From Tanypteryx hageni (Eukaryota; Arthropoda; Insecta; Odonata; Petaluridae): 64,000 bases of DNA. This document shows, one piece after another, positions 24,515-39,500 of this stretch. Location: NCBI GenBank assembly GCA_028673005.1, contig CM054116.1:35498854-35562853 (forward strand), in the 5' to 3' direction. The number at the start of each line of letters is the position of its first letter. The stretch's first letter is position 1. The notes beneath the pieces were generated by a model. The model did no database searches and had not been told where the DNA came from. It saw nothing but the letters and a program-made list of their open reading frames with translations. The translations under genes were made by a program, and so were the position numbers.

Positions 24515-27500
24515 GTGGGTTTTATTTCTAGGATTCACCTGTTAAAGTCTCCACTCAAGAAATAAGAGTAGTATACCTTGTAGAACACTCATTGTCTCCT
24601 ACTCCACTGCAAATGCAGTAAAGGAGTTATTGGTTCATAAATCATCATGTCAGTTTGACAATAAATGTATTTTCTTAAAGTAACCTTATTGTGTGAGTTT
24701 CTGCAGGGAAAATGAAATTGGAAATATTTATCTCATAGTTTACTGCTTTGCAGCATTTTTTTCTCTCATGTAACACCTCTTTAGATATGTATTGTACAAT
24801 GTGTTCGCAAGATATCTGTAATATTGCTCTACAGTTGACCAAAATTATATTTTAAACAAATGGATATTATTGGAGTTTAAATGTGACTTTTCCTATTATT
24901 GATGCTTCATACACAAAAATTCACCGTCCAAGTACCCTGCAATGTGAATAAAGACAAAAAATTACCATATATCATTAAGTTGACCTGGCATAAATATTTA
25001 ACTTGATATTTAAAAAAAAATGAAAATGCATGTTTAGGCATATACTCGCCTTGTAAATAGACTCATTACTTTCTTCAGAAAAAATTGAGGTTTTGTATGA
25101 TTTAAAGTTTAAAAAACATTTCAATATGGTGTAGATAAAATTGAGATCCTGTGTAATAGAAGTTTTGGATAAAATAATCCAATTCCCACATTGAAGTATG
25201 TGTGAAATTTCCCCTCAAAAGGCATTTATAATGTCATATAGTGTTATTCTTAGCTCTCTATTACAATTTGCAATGACATTATTCAAACTTACAACTAATA
25301 CCCCATTGTGATAATTTAGAACTAAACTTCTGGGGGGGAATTGAATTGGACAAGTCACAGTCATCCTATGAAAAGTATATTTTTTCACCAGATCATTGCG
25401 TATTAAAAAATCACTCCTTGAAAACATACATTGGTACATTCTGGCTCCTTCTCAGGCTCTGGTTGGCCACCCCTGGCCTAAATCTATCTGTGTGGGTAAT
25501 TCCTATAAATGTGCAATAGTTGAGTCTACCAGATATCCATTTTAGCTTTAAAATATAGTATCTATCCTCACCACTCATTAAGTGTAGATTAAAAATAGGA
25601 CAGGCAGAAACCTTAAAATGTTTGAAAACTCATGCAAATCAAAAACATTGAATTTGAATATATACATTGTCTGGTAGGTCACTGTTATTTTTAAATTTTA
25701 CAGATTTATTATTATGAATGAAAATAGCAGGAAGCCATTTGATTTATTTTCTTACCAATAAATCAAATGTCCACAAAGGCTCCAGAATGACCAGCACATT
25801 TTTATAAACTGGCTGTGACATTGACGACAGCTTGGTGAAGAAATTCTTCAGGGATAATAATCAGGATAGTAAGAATACTATTGATGCTTGCCTGGATCTG
25901 TTCCACATTTTATTGCTTTGTGTGGCAAATTTGCTCCTTTGACCAGGAAAAGTTTTTTTATGAAAATTCTATATTATACCTTCTTACTAAGAGTCGCAGC
26001 ATGATATGCAAAAGCTTCTCCAAATGAAATATTGAGGAGTGGACTGAGTTGCAATTTTATTTATCCTTCGTAATGGCCCCAAAGAGAAGTTTTTGATGCT
26101 TATGTTTCAATATGTGAAGTATGATCCACCAAACATAACTCCTAAAATGATGGAAATTTTTAAATATTGTAGCAACTTTTAGTGCTCTTTCTAAGGGCCA
26201 TTGCATTATGTGAGTTTGAGCAGTATCCACCTTAGGAGACACTATCCTAGGGACAGCATTGTAGCAGTTTTGCTGCTGATCTAGAACTGTGTCATGAACT
26301 GGGGCAACATCTTGTCTTTTTGCCTCTGGCTGCAGATTTCCATTTATGGAACCTTTGCAATGTTGTGATAAGGCGTTCTTCGAATTATAATATTTATACA
26401 CTCATGTACATACATACAAGTATTGTATTTGCAAAAAAATTCAACTTTGAGATTTGGACAGAAATACACGTTTTGGGTGTCCCAGTCCAAAAAAGCAGTT
26501 TTTACCAAGCCATCTGTCTGTGCAAGGTCCTTGAGCCTAAACGGTTCAAATAAATCTGATGATATTTCATATTTAGACATCATTATCCAGAATAGAAATG
26601 TTGAAGAGGTGAATGATATAGTACAACAATGAAGTCTATTTTATTCTTGTTTATTTTCAAAATTGTCAATTTATTCAAAAATAGGTGTAACATTTTTGAT
26701 TAAAATTGTTTCCGTTATAGAGCTTGTAATCATAAACGATACTTTATAAGCCAAGTTTCTCAAAAAATAGCTGTATAGCATCCTGCAACATTATAATGTA
26801 TAGATTTTTATGTCCAGCTCTCCCCATTTATCTCAACAATCTTCATCCAGCAACAATATTTCAATGCCTATGTGCCTTTGTCAATCTGCAAATATTTGAT
26901 ATTCATGTATGGTATAACTATTATTGAAGTTTAATTTTAACATAATTTACATAATATATTAATACAGTTCATGTGCAGAAGATATTTTCCGTGGTTTTGT
27001 TTTTTTTTTGTGGCAGTAAGAGTACCTTCCATTCAGGAAAGACTAGTGAGACCAAATGCATGTATAGTATATGAGAAAGTTTGTGTAATGTATATTGTAC
27101 CGATTTTTTTATACTTTGCCTACTTTACTGTGATGTTCCCACATTTACCTAATTGTAAGACAAAGTTTTTAGTCTTGTATTAGCTCTTGAAAATCCAAGA
27201 GTTTTCTTGGCTAAATCTAGTATGAAATAACTCCATATATGGTTAATTTGTGACAAAAATTTTTAGGAAAAGATGCCTCTCCAATACTTGAAAATTTTAA
27301 TTGTTGTTTTTTTTGCCATTTCAAATTTTTGAAAGTGTACAATGGAGATGAGTTCCATGAGATTTTGTAAGTTTTTTTTCTTACATACCGTTGGCACTGC
27401 TTAATGTTATTAGAATCAGCCATTTTATAGAATCGAATTTCAGAGAACGGATTCAAATCATCAAAATGCACTATATTTTCACCACTTATTGGAATTAGGT

Positions 27501-30500
27501 TTTTGGTTATAAGAATCAAGTGCTGAAGTGGGTAATATCTTTTGTACAGTACGTCTAACATGTGATTCATTTAGATATTATTGGAATGTGAGGCATGAAA
27601 GTGTCATCGCTTTTCTTCTAGAACCCGTATGTTAAAGCAAGAAAAGAAAGTTGGAAATACCAGAACGACACGAAATCTTCCAAACAAAATTAGCCTCCAA
27701 ACCCTTAGGATACACGGTCGCATTGTCCTGCTGTCGGTAAGAAAGGTTTTTGAGGTGACTGTAAATGGTTTCACTGTCGGAGATGGCAGCAGGTTGGGGC
27801 CACTACTCTGTTAATTGCTATCCTTACCCTAGGAAGGGTCTCCAGCTGAATCTGGATTTCTGTGATACATTGCCATCGACCTTTACCACAAATCCTTTCG
27901 CTGGAAGAATAAAGCTTTGTTGCAGTGGATTTTTGCACATGGTATCATAAAACTATTCTTTCTATAGTTCTTCTACTTCTTTTGCATTCTTCCTCTTATT
28001 GAGTCTTGGGAATGTTTAAAATCAGCATATAAGATTGTTTCCGACTTTGTACCCATGTGCAAAACACCCTTGGCACAGCCCTGCCCCCAATCTCAACTTT
28101 CTACTTGCAGTCTGCCTCTTTCTTCTTTATTTAGTTAGTATCTCACTTGAATCTGTTGGTGTTAGTCCTCATTAATCAGTGCTTGATTTTTAACTGTTTC
28201 TAGATTTTCACCGTTTTTAAAGAAATGTCAGTCAGTAAGAAAGAACTGATATGAGTGTAAAAGAAAAGTTAGGTCTTATAGACAGATATGATGAGCTAAA
28301 CTTAAGCAGCTTCTCACAAAGGGAAGCAGCTGCTAAGTTGGGAGTGCCTCAGTCATCATTATCGAAATTGTTAAATCTTGTGAAACATTGAACAATAACA
28401 GGACCAGTGAAAACAGGAAAAGGAAGCGTGAAGGGAATTGTCAACCTGTTGATAGAGCATTGCTGGTTTGGTTCAAGCAGGCCAGCTCAATGAAGCATCC
28501 TTTTACAAAAAGTCAATGATTTTGGTGAAAAAATTAAAAGAAGATTTTAAAGCAACCATTGGATGGCTGATGAGATTGAAGGAGAGGCACAGCATTGTTT
28601 ATAGAAAAATTCATGGAGAGAAGCAAGATTCCAATTTCTCAACAGCTGAAAACTGGTTAAGAACAACCTGGCAAACTGTATTAAACTCGCCCAGTTCAGA
28701 AGATATCTTTAATATGGATGAAATGGGGCTTTACTACAGGACCACCCCAGATCATTGTATGATTTAAAAAAAATGCTTTTGCTTGTACAGGGAAAAAGAT
28801 TAAGGATAGAATTACTGTTCTGTTAACCTGCAACATGACGGGAACAATAAAAATGAAAAAGTAAATCCCCTAGATGTTTCAAAGGGGTTAAAAACTTGCT
28901 CATTGAATACGCCAACAACGCCAATGCTTGGATGACATCTTCCATGTTTGAAGACTACCTGCACAACTGGGATAGGCAATTGGACATGGAAAAGAAAAAA
29001 ATTGCACTAGTTTTGGACAACTTCCCAGCTCATCCAAATTTAAACTTAAATTGTATTGAATTAGTTTTTCTTCCTCCAAATACAACATCGCTGATTCAAC
29101 CCCTCGATCAGGGAATTATAAAAACATTTAAGACCTTTTATAGAATAGATATCAGGCAAAGAACCATCCAATCTATAGATGACGGTTTAGGAAATTAAAA
29201 AGACAGCATAAAAAAAATATCTATTCTAGAGGCACTTCATATGACAATGGGAGCCTGGAATATAGTTACTGACACCTGTATTGTCAATTGTTACAGAAAA
29301 TCAGGATTAATGTGTTGTGATGAAGTTGAACAGTGTCAAGATTCGGACATAGTGGAGCATCCTGATGACATAGGGGAACAGGAGTTTAATGAGTGGGTGA
29401 AAATAGATCATGAGCTACAAGTTAGTGCAGCCTTAACAGACGAAGATATCGCAAGATCTGTCACCGACAATCACCCCAAGGAGGAAGACGATGAGGAAAA
29501 TGACGATGAACCTGAACGAATCTCATTTAGTAAATGACACACTCATGAAGCTATTGACATCCTGAGGAGAGTGTTGGAAGAAGGTGGTGTAACCGATTGT
29601 GACTACAGACTGTTGTACAGCCTTGAAAACACACTCAATAGACTCTGTAGTGACAATTTGAAGCAAAATAAAATAAGTAACCATTTTAAATAATAACTGT
29701 TTTACAAAGTGTGAGTGCAATAGTATTGTCATATATTATCAATGGACAATGGAAGTACATACGTGATAACTATTATGTCTGCAAAGATTTTTCTTAATAA
29801 TATGTAATAAAGTGAATTATATATAGTGTCTACTATTATAATTTTTCAACCCTGTGCTATTCCTTTGATTTTCGGTTAATAGAATCGCCACGTAATAGAA
29901 TCAAAATACAATTTCCAAAGGTGATCACATTAATGTATTTTAAAGTTTTTGGAATTTTCCTTTTAGCAATGGAAGTGTTTTTTGTTGTCTTTTTACTAAA
30001 TGGCAATGGAAGAATTGTAAAAAAAAAGAATTGAGAACTTTTTATGTGTATGCACTGGAGAATAATTCCTACCAATCTAAAGTAAGGTATCTTGAAATAT
30101 TTTATTTAGGTTCTCCTTTTCACTGGCAATTCATTATCTGAGCTTGTGTGGAACATATTGGGTGAAGCAGATGATGACAGGGATGAAGGAGGTGCCCCCT
30201 ATCTTCGTGTTATGGACCTCTCCAACAATGGGATCCGTACTATTCCGGGCAAGGCATTTCATCGTGTCTCATCAGTTGAACGCCTAATTCTTAATCACAA
30301 TCATATTGTCCTCTCTCCTCACAAAAATCATCCCAGGATGTTCAGCAATTTTGCCAATCTGAAGGAATTACACCTGACAAATGCATTTGCTGATCCAGGT
30401 GAATTTGATGATGAGGATGATGATGATGATGATGACGACGACGACGATGATGATGATGACGAAGATGATGACAAAGACGATTTCGGTGAAATTAAGGATA

Positions 30501-33500
30501 GTTTAGGAAAGTTGCGTGGAGGTGAGTAATATTCAATGCTGTGAAGCAGAAATTCTTAAGTTGTGGTCTATGGGCCACATATGCCCCATGCAGTAATTTC
30601 ACCTGGCCTGCTTTATCCCTTATATATTATTTTAAGACATACACATCTATACCTGTAGGGAAAGTCATAAGTAATTATTGTTGAAATATAAATGATATTT
30701 TTAGATTGTGTATATGTAATATGCTTTGTTTTTTGACATAGTTATGCACATGTATTTAGAATCTGAAGTAGCTCAAGATGGACAAGCTATAGTAAATCTT
30801 TTTGCCAAATATTTTATTAGTGTTTACAACTCAAACTCTGATATGAACAATGATTTGAATTTTCGAGAAAATAATACTACACATATACGTATATGCAAGG
30901 TGTCCTCTGATGATATTTTGAAAAAGTTAAAATCTGTTTATATTAAAAAAGGTCCAGGTCCTGACAACATTCCTCCATGTTTGATTAAAGAATGTTCTAG
31001 TGGTTCATGTTTTCCACTACTCATACTTTTAATCTGTCACTTTCTTCAGGTATATTTCCAAGCTATTGGAAAATAGGTCACTTTGTTCCAATTTATATAA
31101 AAGGCAAAAAATCTGATATTACTAATTATCGACCTGTGTCTATTCAATCATGTCTTTCTAAATTGTTCAAAAGTTTAGTTCTTGATATGCTAACTCCACT
31201 TTTAAAAAACATTATCATTGACATGGGTTTATGGCAAATCATTCTACTGTCACCAATTGATTAGTTTTTGAGGAAAATATTTATAGTGCTTTAAATAATA
31301 ATTTGCAAGTTGATGCTGTTTATATGGATTTTAGTAAGGCTTTTGATACAGTGGACCATGGTTTATTGATTAATAAATTAGAAACTGTAGGCATCAGTGG
31401 TACTATGTTGTCTTGGCTACATAGTTATTTAGTTGGTAGACATCAATATGTTAAAGTTAAATCCTTTTCATCATATGCATTTGATGTGACATCAGGAGCC
31501 CCCCAGGGCTCCCATTTGGGGCCATTATTATTTAATATCTTTGTTAATGATGTAGTTAATTATGTGCAAAACGTAAATATACTTCTCTTTGCAGATGACT
31601 TAAAAATTTATAAAACGGTACATTTCTCTAATGATTGTGATATTTTACAATTGGCTGTGAATAACTTATTCAGATGGTGTAGTGACAACAAAATGCAATT
31701 GAATATCTCTAAATGTAATGTCATCACCTTTCATAAATGCAAATATCCTGTTTTAGAACTTCATTTTATAAATGATACAGCACTTAATAGAGTTAACAAA
31801 ATTAGGAATTTGGGTTTATGTTTTGATTCTTTATTTATGTTTTCTAGCCATATTAATTCTGTTGTAAAGAAGGGATTACAAATGCTTGGATTTATTTCAA
31901 GGAATACTAGCATGTTCTGAAATGTCACTCCTTTAAAGATACTGTATTGTTCCCTGGTAAGACCCCATTTAGAATATGCTTCACCTGAGTAGTCACCATA
32001 TTACCAAAGCCATTCTGACTCAATTGAGAAAGTTCAGCATAAGTTTTTAAGGCTGGTTAATTTCAAACTCGGGTATTGCACATCTGACATACATTATCAA
32101 CACCTTCTTTCTATTCTCAACTTAAAAACACTACATTTCCGTCGAGAAATCTGATATTGTAACATTACTAAAAATAGTAAATTCCACTTATGACTGCCCC
32201 GATCTATTATCATTAATTCAGTTTCGCATACCGTCTTATAATAGTAGATCCACTGATATATTTTTTAACAATGCCTTTACTACAAACTATATATACAACT
32301 CACCAATAAACTGCCTTCAACATGTAGGTAATTTGTTTTTATCTCATAATTTAGACATTTTTGAAACTACTGTTAAACAAATCAAGGCAATCCCTGAGTC
32401 TATGTAGTAATTGTGTGTTCTGGTCATATTCTATGCAAGTTATGAAGTATATACTGTATGTATTATTTAAATTAGGTATGTTTTGCTTATGTATGTACTG
32501 GAACATTTATGAATCAGGTATGCATACTTTATGCATTATTACTAATGTAATATACATGTACTGTTGTTCTATCTTATACTATAATTTGGTTTATTAACCG
32601 TACTGATTTATTAAAATTAAATTAGATTTTACATTTTAAAAAATTCTCAAAATAGCATTATTGAAATTTTCACACAGCCTGATTAGTCATTTTAGATGCC
32701 AAATTAGGTCTGCTTTTAGTAAAATGTTGGTGACCCTTTCTCTAAAGCTGTGGTGCCCAATCTACGGTTCATGGGCCTGATGCTGCCCATGAAGGGTTTT
32801 TGTGCGGCCCATGAAGCTATGATGAAAAAACAATCCAAAAAATTTAACACAAATTAATACTTTTTATGAAAACTTTTATAATAAAACTTTTAGTACTGAA
32901 ATTTTAACCATGTAAACTTTATTTAAAATTGATTTTCACTTATATGACCACTCAGAACGTATAGGTAACTTTTTATTTAAACTCTAATCTTGCTCTTCGA
33001 AGAATTGGCAACTTCCAATGTGGCCCGCCATAAGATTTACAACCACCGATGTAGAAAATGTTAGGAACCACTGCTCTAAAGGATAATTCTAGATTAATTT
33101 TTCCTGATTCTAGAATTTCAACACAAGAAAGCAGTGTCTAACAGTGAATATGTCAATCTCGGCTTTCTTACCTTGAGTGATAAATGATATATGTACTGCT
33201 GTTAAAAGACACCAATATAACTCTTAGCCGATGTCAGGGATTCTTTATAGATGGCAGAACCTTATGATACAATAAGATAATGACCCCTTCTTTCAGTGAC
33301 TGAAACCATAAGGTCAGAGTTGCTGGACAGAGAAAATTTTCTGTTGATAATGGTGATGGATTTTTTCTATGATTTTAAAAATATTTGTACCGTTATAATC
33401 TTTTGTTCCTTCATGAAGCAAGGCTGTTGGCCATAGCACCAGCACAGGACTCAGAAATGTTGAGACTTGATTTATTAATAATTATACTGATGATTAGTCA

Positions 33501-36500
33501 AAACTTCAGTTATTTTTATTGGGATGGAATCTTAACTTTGATAACATTTTATTGGTACATGCATTAAAGCTTTTTAACATGGTACCTTACATGTTTTTTA
33601 AATAGATAATTACTATTTTTAGGGCCTTCTCCAAGTTACTTGATTCAGTTGGAAGAAATATTCAAGGGGAGCAACCTTAGCAGACTTGAAAAGTTGCATC
33701 TGGAGCAGAATGAAATTGAGTCCTTCACTGATGTTCCTGATCTGTTCTGCTCGTTGCCGTCTCTAGCTGATTTGCATTTAGGTAACAACAAAATCAGTGG
33801 ACTAAATGGCTTGCATCTGTCCTGCCTTCCTCATCTTCGCTTTCTTGATCTTGAAAAGAACAATATTGAATTTCTTCCTGAAGAGACACTTGCAAGTTGG
33901 GATGACATTGTTAGAAGCCGTCCAAAATCAGGTGATTATCCATACATTCAGATTAGTCATGTAAAAATGTGGTAATCTTTTTTTATAGTTGGGTAGTTGC
34001 TTGCAGTTTTCTAAGACTTTTCTTTAAGCTAATTAAATGAAACAAAGACAGAATTTGTTAGACATTATAAATAATAAATAAATAAATGTATTTGGCATTA
34101 AAAGATAAATCAGTATAATTAATATAATTGTACTGATTTATCTGATCAGTATTATTACAACTGAACCTGTTTGATGACATCTGATTGAAGATGTTATCCT
34201 GCTTAACACATCCAGTGTTGAGGAGACACTGGTGTGTCCTTGAGAGGCTATATCCATGAGTGGAGGATGCACCGGTGCAACCAGTTATGATTTCTTTTAA
34301 ATTGGTGGAGAAAATTCTCCACTTACAGATAAGGCTTTGAAAACTTCTCCCAGCCCTCAGTTAGGTCCTGACCTTTCTAGGAATAATAGCCGTACATCAG
34401 TGTGCCAACTTTTTCGCCTTGTGCAATTAATTATGTGAAATATCAGCTTTATTTTCAGTAATAGCAGACTCACTGCAGAAATTATTGTAGAGATTATATT
34501 CCATAACGAAATTTTGTTGAAGAATTTACAAGATAATTCTGCAGTTATATTTAGTTAAACAAAGATTTATCACCTGGAGAACTGAAATGGCAAATTTATA
34601 TAATGTGCATTTTCCTAAAATTGCTATGAAGTGCGGAGGACACACCAGTGCATCCTAACTGTTTTGGCTTTAAATTATAGGTACCAAAAATTATTTAAAG
34701 ATTTTTCCCAACATTTTTAGACACAAATAACACTATAAGTGCAAAAAAGGGTGCCGCTTATGGAAAAGTGTTACAGGTACTTGGCCATGCAGTGAATGTG
34801 TTAACATATTCAATTCATTGATCCCTAGAAAACTCTTACTAAATATAATGTTTTTATGCCGTTTAAAAAGATATGCCAGCTAAGTAGTTGTTCATGAATG
34901 GTAGGTATGTAACACATTTTTCTTAAAGTAATTTACGGTACCACTGCCAAATGGTTTTCTATCTATTTAGTCAAGCTTCTGGTATGCTCTGCTTTTTCAA
35001 CCATGTCCGCCAATTCTAATTCTTTTGTCAATTGACTTGTGTTTTGAGAGTGACCGATATTTTGTTCGAATGCTTCCAACACATCTTAATGTTATGATCA
35101 TGAAATTAGATATAAAACATATGTCCTGTTTAACAAAAACTCCTATTTGGTGATTTGCTGTGTTTTTACTGACGACTTATGAGGCCGTCTAACTACTGAA
35201 CTTATATTTTACAGCCGTATTGATGTTTCACTTTTGTCAATATGGCCTAGATTTTAAAAGTATGATAAAAAACAGAAAACATGGTCCATTGTTAAATAAG
35301 TTAGGAAAGTGTACAGTATATCACAAATGGGCGTGTTTAGTTAAATAGAACAAATGCACACCATAAAGCAGCAAAACACCACAACCTGATTGTCTGTCTA
35401 TAATACTGAAAGTTTATTGGTGCTTTAATAAATGTATTTAAATATTTTTAGTATAATGAGTAAATATTGCAAAATGATATATCAGAAATTATCCCAAGGA
35501 AATACTAAATTTTTTATCTCCTGATTTTCTAATCAGTTGTAATTAATCAAACAATTGAAAATTATTCAAAACATATCTCACTTGAGTTAAGTAGCTGTAA
35601 TTTAATCTTTACATTTACGTACATTCCTTCATCATTTCAATTACAAACATTGTGTGTATGCAAGGAAAATAAATGTATTTACATTTATTTCTTCGTCATA
35701 GGTAATCAATCCATTTCATTTCATTAACTATATGCTGTGTGTGAACAAAAGGAAATAAAATGTATTTATGTGTAAATAAGAGGTCTTGTTTACTTCATTT
35801 GCTATGAAGAATGTTTTCGTTGACAACAATTAAACAAACATGCAAGAAATTTTTAAAAGTTCAAAGTGAATTATGACTATCTTGTTTGATAAAAATGTAT
35901 AGAGCAAGAAATATTCTATTTGACTAGTTCTACAATTTTTTGAGGACTTTTTGAAAACTTTGTTATGACTAATGTTTTACGAGATATGATGGAAAGTTCA
36001 TTTTTTGTTTTCAGTTAAGTGGTGCTCCTGATTGGGTTATGTGAACTATTTATATCACATTTTCTTATTGTATTTGGTCAGAAGTCCTTTATACCAAATT
36101 TCATGAACATCTGTTTGGTAGAAGCTGAGAACAAATATGCGTACGGACAAACAGGCAGACCTAAGCTGGAAGCGATACCTGCATATAAATTAGGCATTGT
36201 AGGAAAGTTAAATTCTAATGCAAATACAGCTTACATGAGCATTCACCTTTCTGCACTTATCTGTGTATAAAAAAACACTACTTCCCATGTGGAGTTTTGT
36301 TCTCCACAGTTTTGGCTATCTGCAGTCAAATTTTTGTAGAATATAAGCTGCCAGCATGGCACATGAGTTGTACAGCTGTGCTAGACCATTTTTTATAGAT
36401 GATTTATTTTTATTTTTTCATAGCAAATTATTGAAGTGATTCAGTATTACCATGGTAGATAACTACATAGTTAAAACCAAATAGTAGATAACTACATAGT

Positions 36501-39500
36501 TAAAACCAAATAGTCTATATTTTAGGAATATTTTGCTTGCAAGAATATTCTAAAAAATTCCATTTATACAATATCATTCTTTTCTAACAAAGCTTAAATA
36601 TCTTGCTTGTGTTGTGAAAACATTTTCTTGTACTCAGGTAGTTATGTAATGTAGATAATCAAACAAATTGGAAAGCTAGAACGGGAACTGCTAGCCCAAA
36701 AGATAAGTATAAAGGGTGAAATATCATACATATGCACAAATGGGTGTAAACAAGATTGTGGTATTTCCTAAGAAATTCTAGGAAAAATACAAACAAAGCA
36801 AAAAGAATACAGCAGGTCAGCTAGTCCAGTGGTTCTCAAACTTTCAATTGTCGTGGCCCCCTTGAATAACATGCGGCCTCCTTTGAATTGTAAATAGTAA
36901 GAATAAGAAACTTGATTGCAAATTTCTTCATTTAATGTAACTGTTGATAACTTTTATCACGTCGTATTTCCCAAAATTCCCTGATAAAATTTTACTATTT
37001 GTGAAAACTTTATTTTTCGACATTTCACCTTGCATCCAAAATAATTTTGTGGCCCCCCTGGGGGGCTGCAGCCCACTGTTTGATAAACACTGAACAAGGC
37101 CCTTAACCTCTCAAGCTCGGAGGACGTTTATTTAAATCCCACCCCAGATGTCGAAGGAGATTTTTTTGGCGATGTAGGTGTGAACATTGCAAAAAAAATA
37201 TAAAAACTCGTTACTTTTCACCTTTTTATTGTATTTTTATGATTTTTTTGTGGATTTACACAAAACATTATATTTTAAAACTATAACTTTTATGCTAGCT
37301 TGGGATAAATAGAGACTCTTTGCTGTAGAGAAACGATTTGCACGCCAATCCATTACCTATCCAGCGTGTGCCCACGCTTTTATTTAACGCTTAACTACCG
37401 ACAGTATTGTCACGCTAATACCGATGTCTCATCATACAGACTATTTCATCTTCCCACCACCATATCGCAGTGATAAAGCATGCTAAGATTGCTAAAACTG
37501 TTTTCCTTTGTTTAACATCTAATTGCCAAATAGTTTCCTTTTTTTGTACCAAAAATGGCCAAATCTAACCATTTAAATTGGCAATATATGTAAACAGTAC
37601 CAAAAAGAAAAGAAAGAAAATTGCATTTTTAGTACAAATTTATTGTTTTAAAAACAAACTTATTGCAGTTGTACGTTTTTAAGGGTATATAAATACATTT
37701 CAGCTAAAAAGATTACAAGAAAACAAAAACATCACTAAAAATAATGTCACCAACTGATTGTTTTGAAACACTACAAGCTATACCCAAATACTCCATCTAT
37801 AGCCATTTGAAGGTACTAGAACGCAGGAGGTTGCAAGATTATATAATACAAAGCAACAGCGATTACAAAAATTGCAATCGCCTCACAGATGATTGATCGG
37901 TAGTTAAGGGTTAATAATCAATATCATAAAAACTATAGAAGTTATTGACATGCAGCCTTCTTCAAAGATAAATTTAGCTATTCTGAACGTTTTATTTGCT
38001 GCATGTACCCATCTAAACCAATTAGGGAAAAGGTGTCATGCAGGTCAACTTTATCATGTCTTGACTGAAAATTTTAGATATGTGTTACAATTGTTATTTT
38101 TTTTAAAGGCAGTTCATAATTTTTATTCATTCTTGAGTTACTTTGTCATTATTCAGAATCATTATAGAAGTCACATGAAAAAATTGTCAATTTTTAATCA
38201 ATAGAAGCTGATATATGATGTTGTATGTATATTTGCAAGGAAGTAATCGCGTGGCTACAAATAAAGTATTCACAAAATTTCAACTCTTTATAAAAAAATA
38301 AGAAATGCAATAGAAATTGATGAATAAAATAGAAATATTAAGGCCAAAACTTCATCTTTTAAAACATTTCAAGATTTTTGAGATAAAATAATTTCCAGGA
38401 CTAAAAAATAAATGAATCTAGCAATAACGCTTGACGTGCTAACACGTCGGATGGTGGCACATGAAGTTTTTGCTTCACGTAGTGACATGTCGGACAGCAT
38501 TGAGGGTTTGAAGTACTCATTTTTCCTTGTTTTTTTAAGGACTAATACACTTTATAAATCAATCATAGTATATTTAAATTGTTAATAATATTTTATTGAT
38601 TTGCATGTTTTATGGACTGTAATGTTAAATTCACACCCATTGTGTCAAAAAAGGATACTTTACGTGATAAGTTAAATGCCTTGGCATACATCGGTGCCTG
38701 CTCACATACTTGCCTACCGCACTGTGATGAACACTGGTGTCTGCTCTGTTTTATCTGTCGTGAGATGCAGGGAGACCACTGTCGCTGCATTGCAGTGTAT
38801 CCCATGCATCTGCTAAGGCTCCACCATTCACACATAGGACTTGGTCTTTGGAATTTTGCATTTTTTTGCTACGTTTCCTTTATATACAAAACATCATTCT
38901 ATACCAGTGTTTCTTAACCAGTGGGTCATAAACCTGCTGGTGGGATGCAAACATTTGAAAAGTTTAAAATCGGTTTACTAAACTTAAATAAGTACAGAAG
39001 AAACCGGTGAAAATGAAATGTGGGGGACTGTCACAAACATTTATTGTTAACCGAATTTCATTTTAACAGTTTTGATGGTAAAATTTTCATTCTTAATATA
39101 TTAAAGTATGCTGGTAGGCAACTTCATGATACATACATATCGATAATGGGATTTAATTATCACAATAATCGATTACACCAATTAACTGGACTCAATTAAT
39201 TTATTTACCATGTACGTTTAATGACATCTTTCTATTATTACATAAAATACTAATTTATTTAACCCAGATCATCATGACAGTTCTAATCAGTGGCATAGAT
39301 AGGTTCTCCTTCGCCCGGGAGCAAGTCACAGAGATGTGCCCCCCCTTGCTACTTGTACAATTTTCCAGACAAATGTAATGGGGGAGTGTGATGGAAACCC
39401 AAGCATATTACACTAGCATTTTAATTCAGCATATATAATAATATTATTATTGTTTATAAACAGACATTAATTTTTGGTCCATGAGTTTGCACCCCTTCAG

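Noticed and set aside
27629..27745. Possible extra exon in LRR intron 1
   Set aside because: It has acceptor- and donor-like sites, but no frame continues the LRR protein, and exons 1 and 2 already join in phase with a natural LRRNT-to-LRR transition.
38612..38917. A Cys/His-rich 101-codon frame
   Set aside because: An equally long frame lies on the opposite strand of the same DNA, there is no zinc-finger spacing, and it lies inside an intron between mobile elements.
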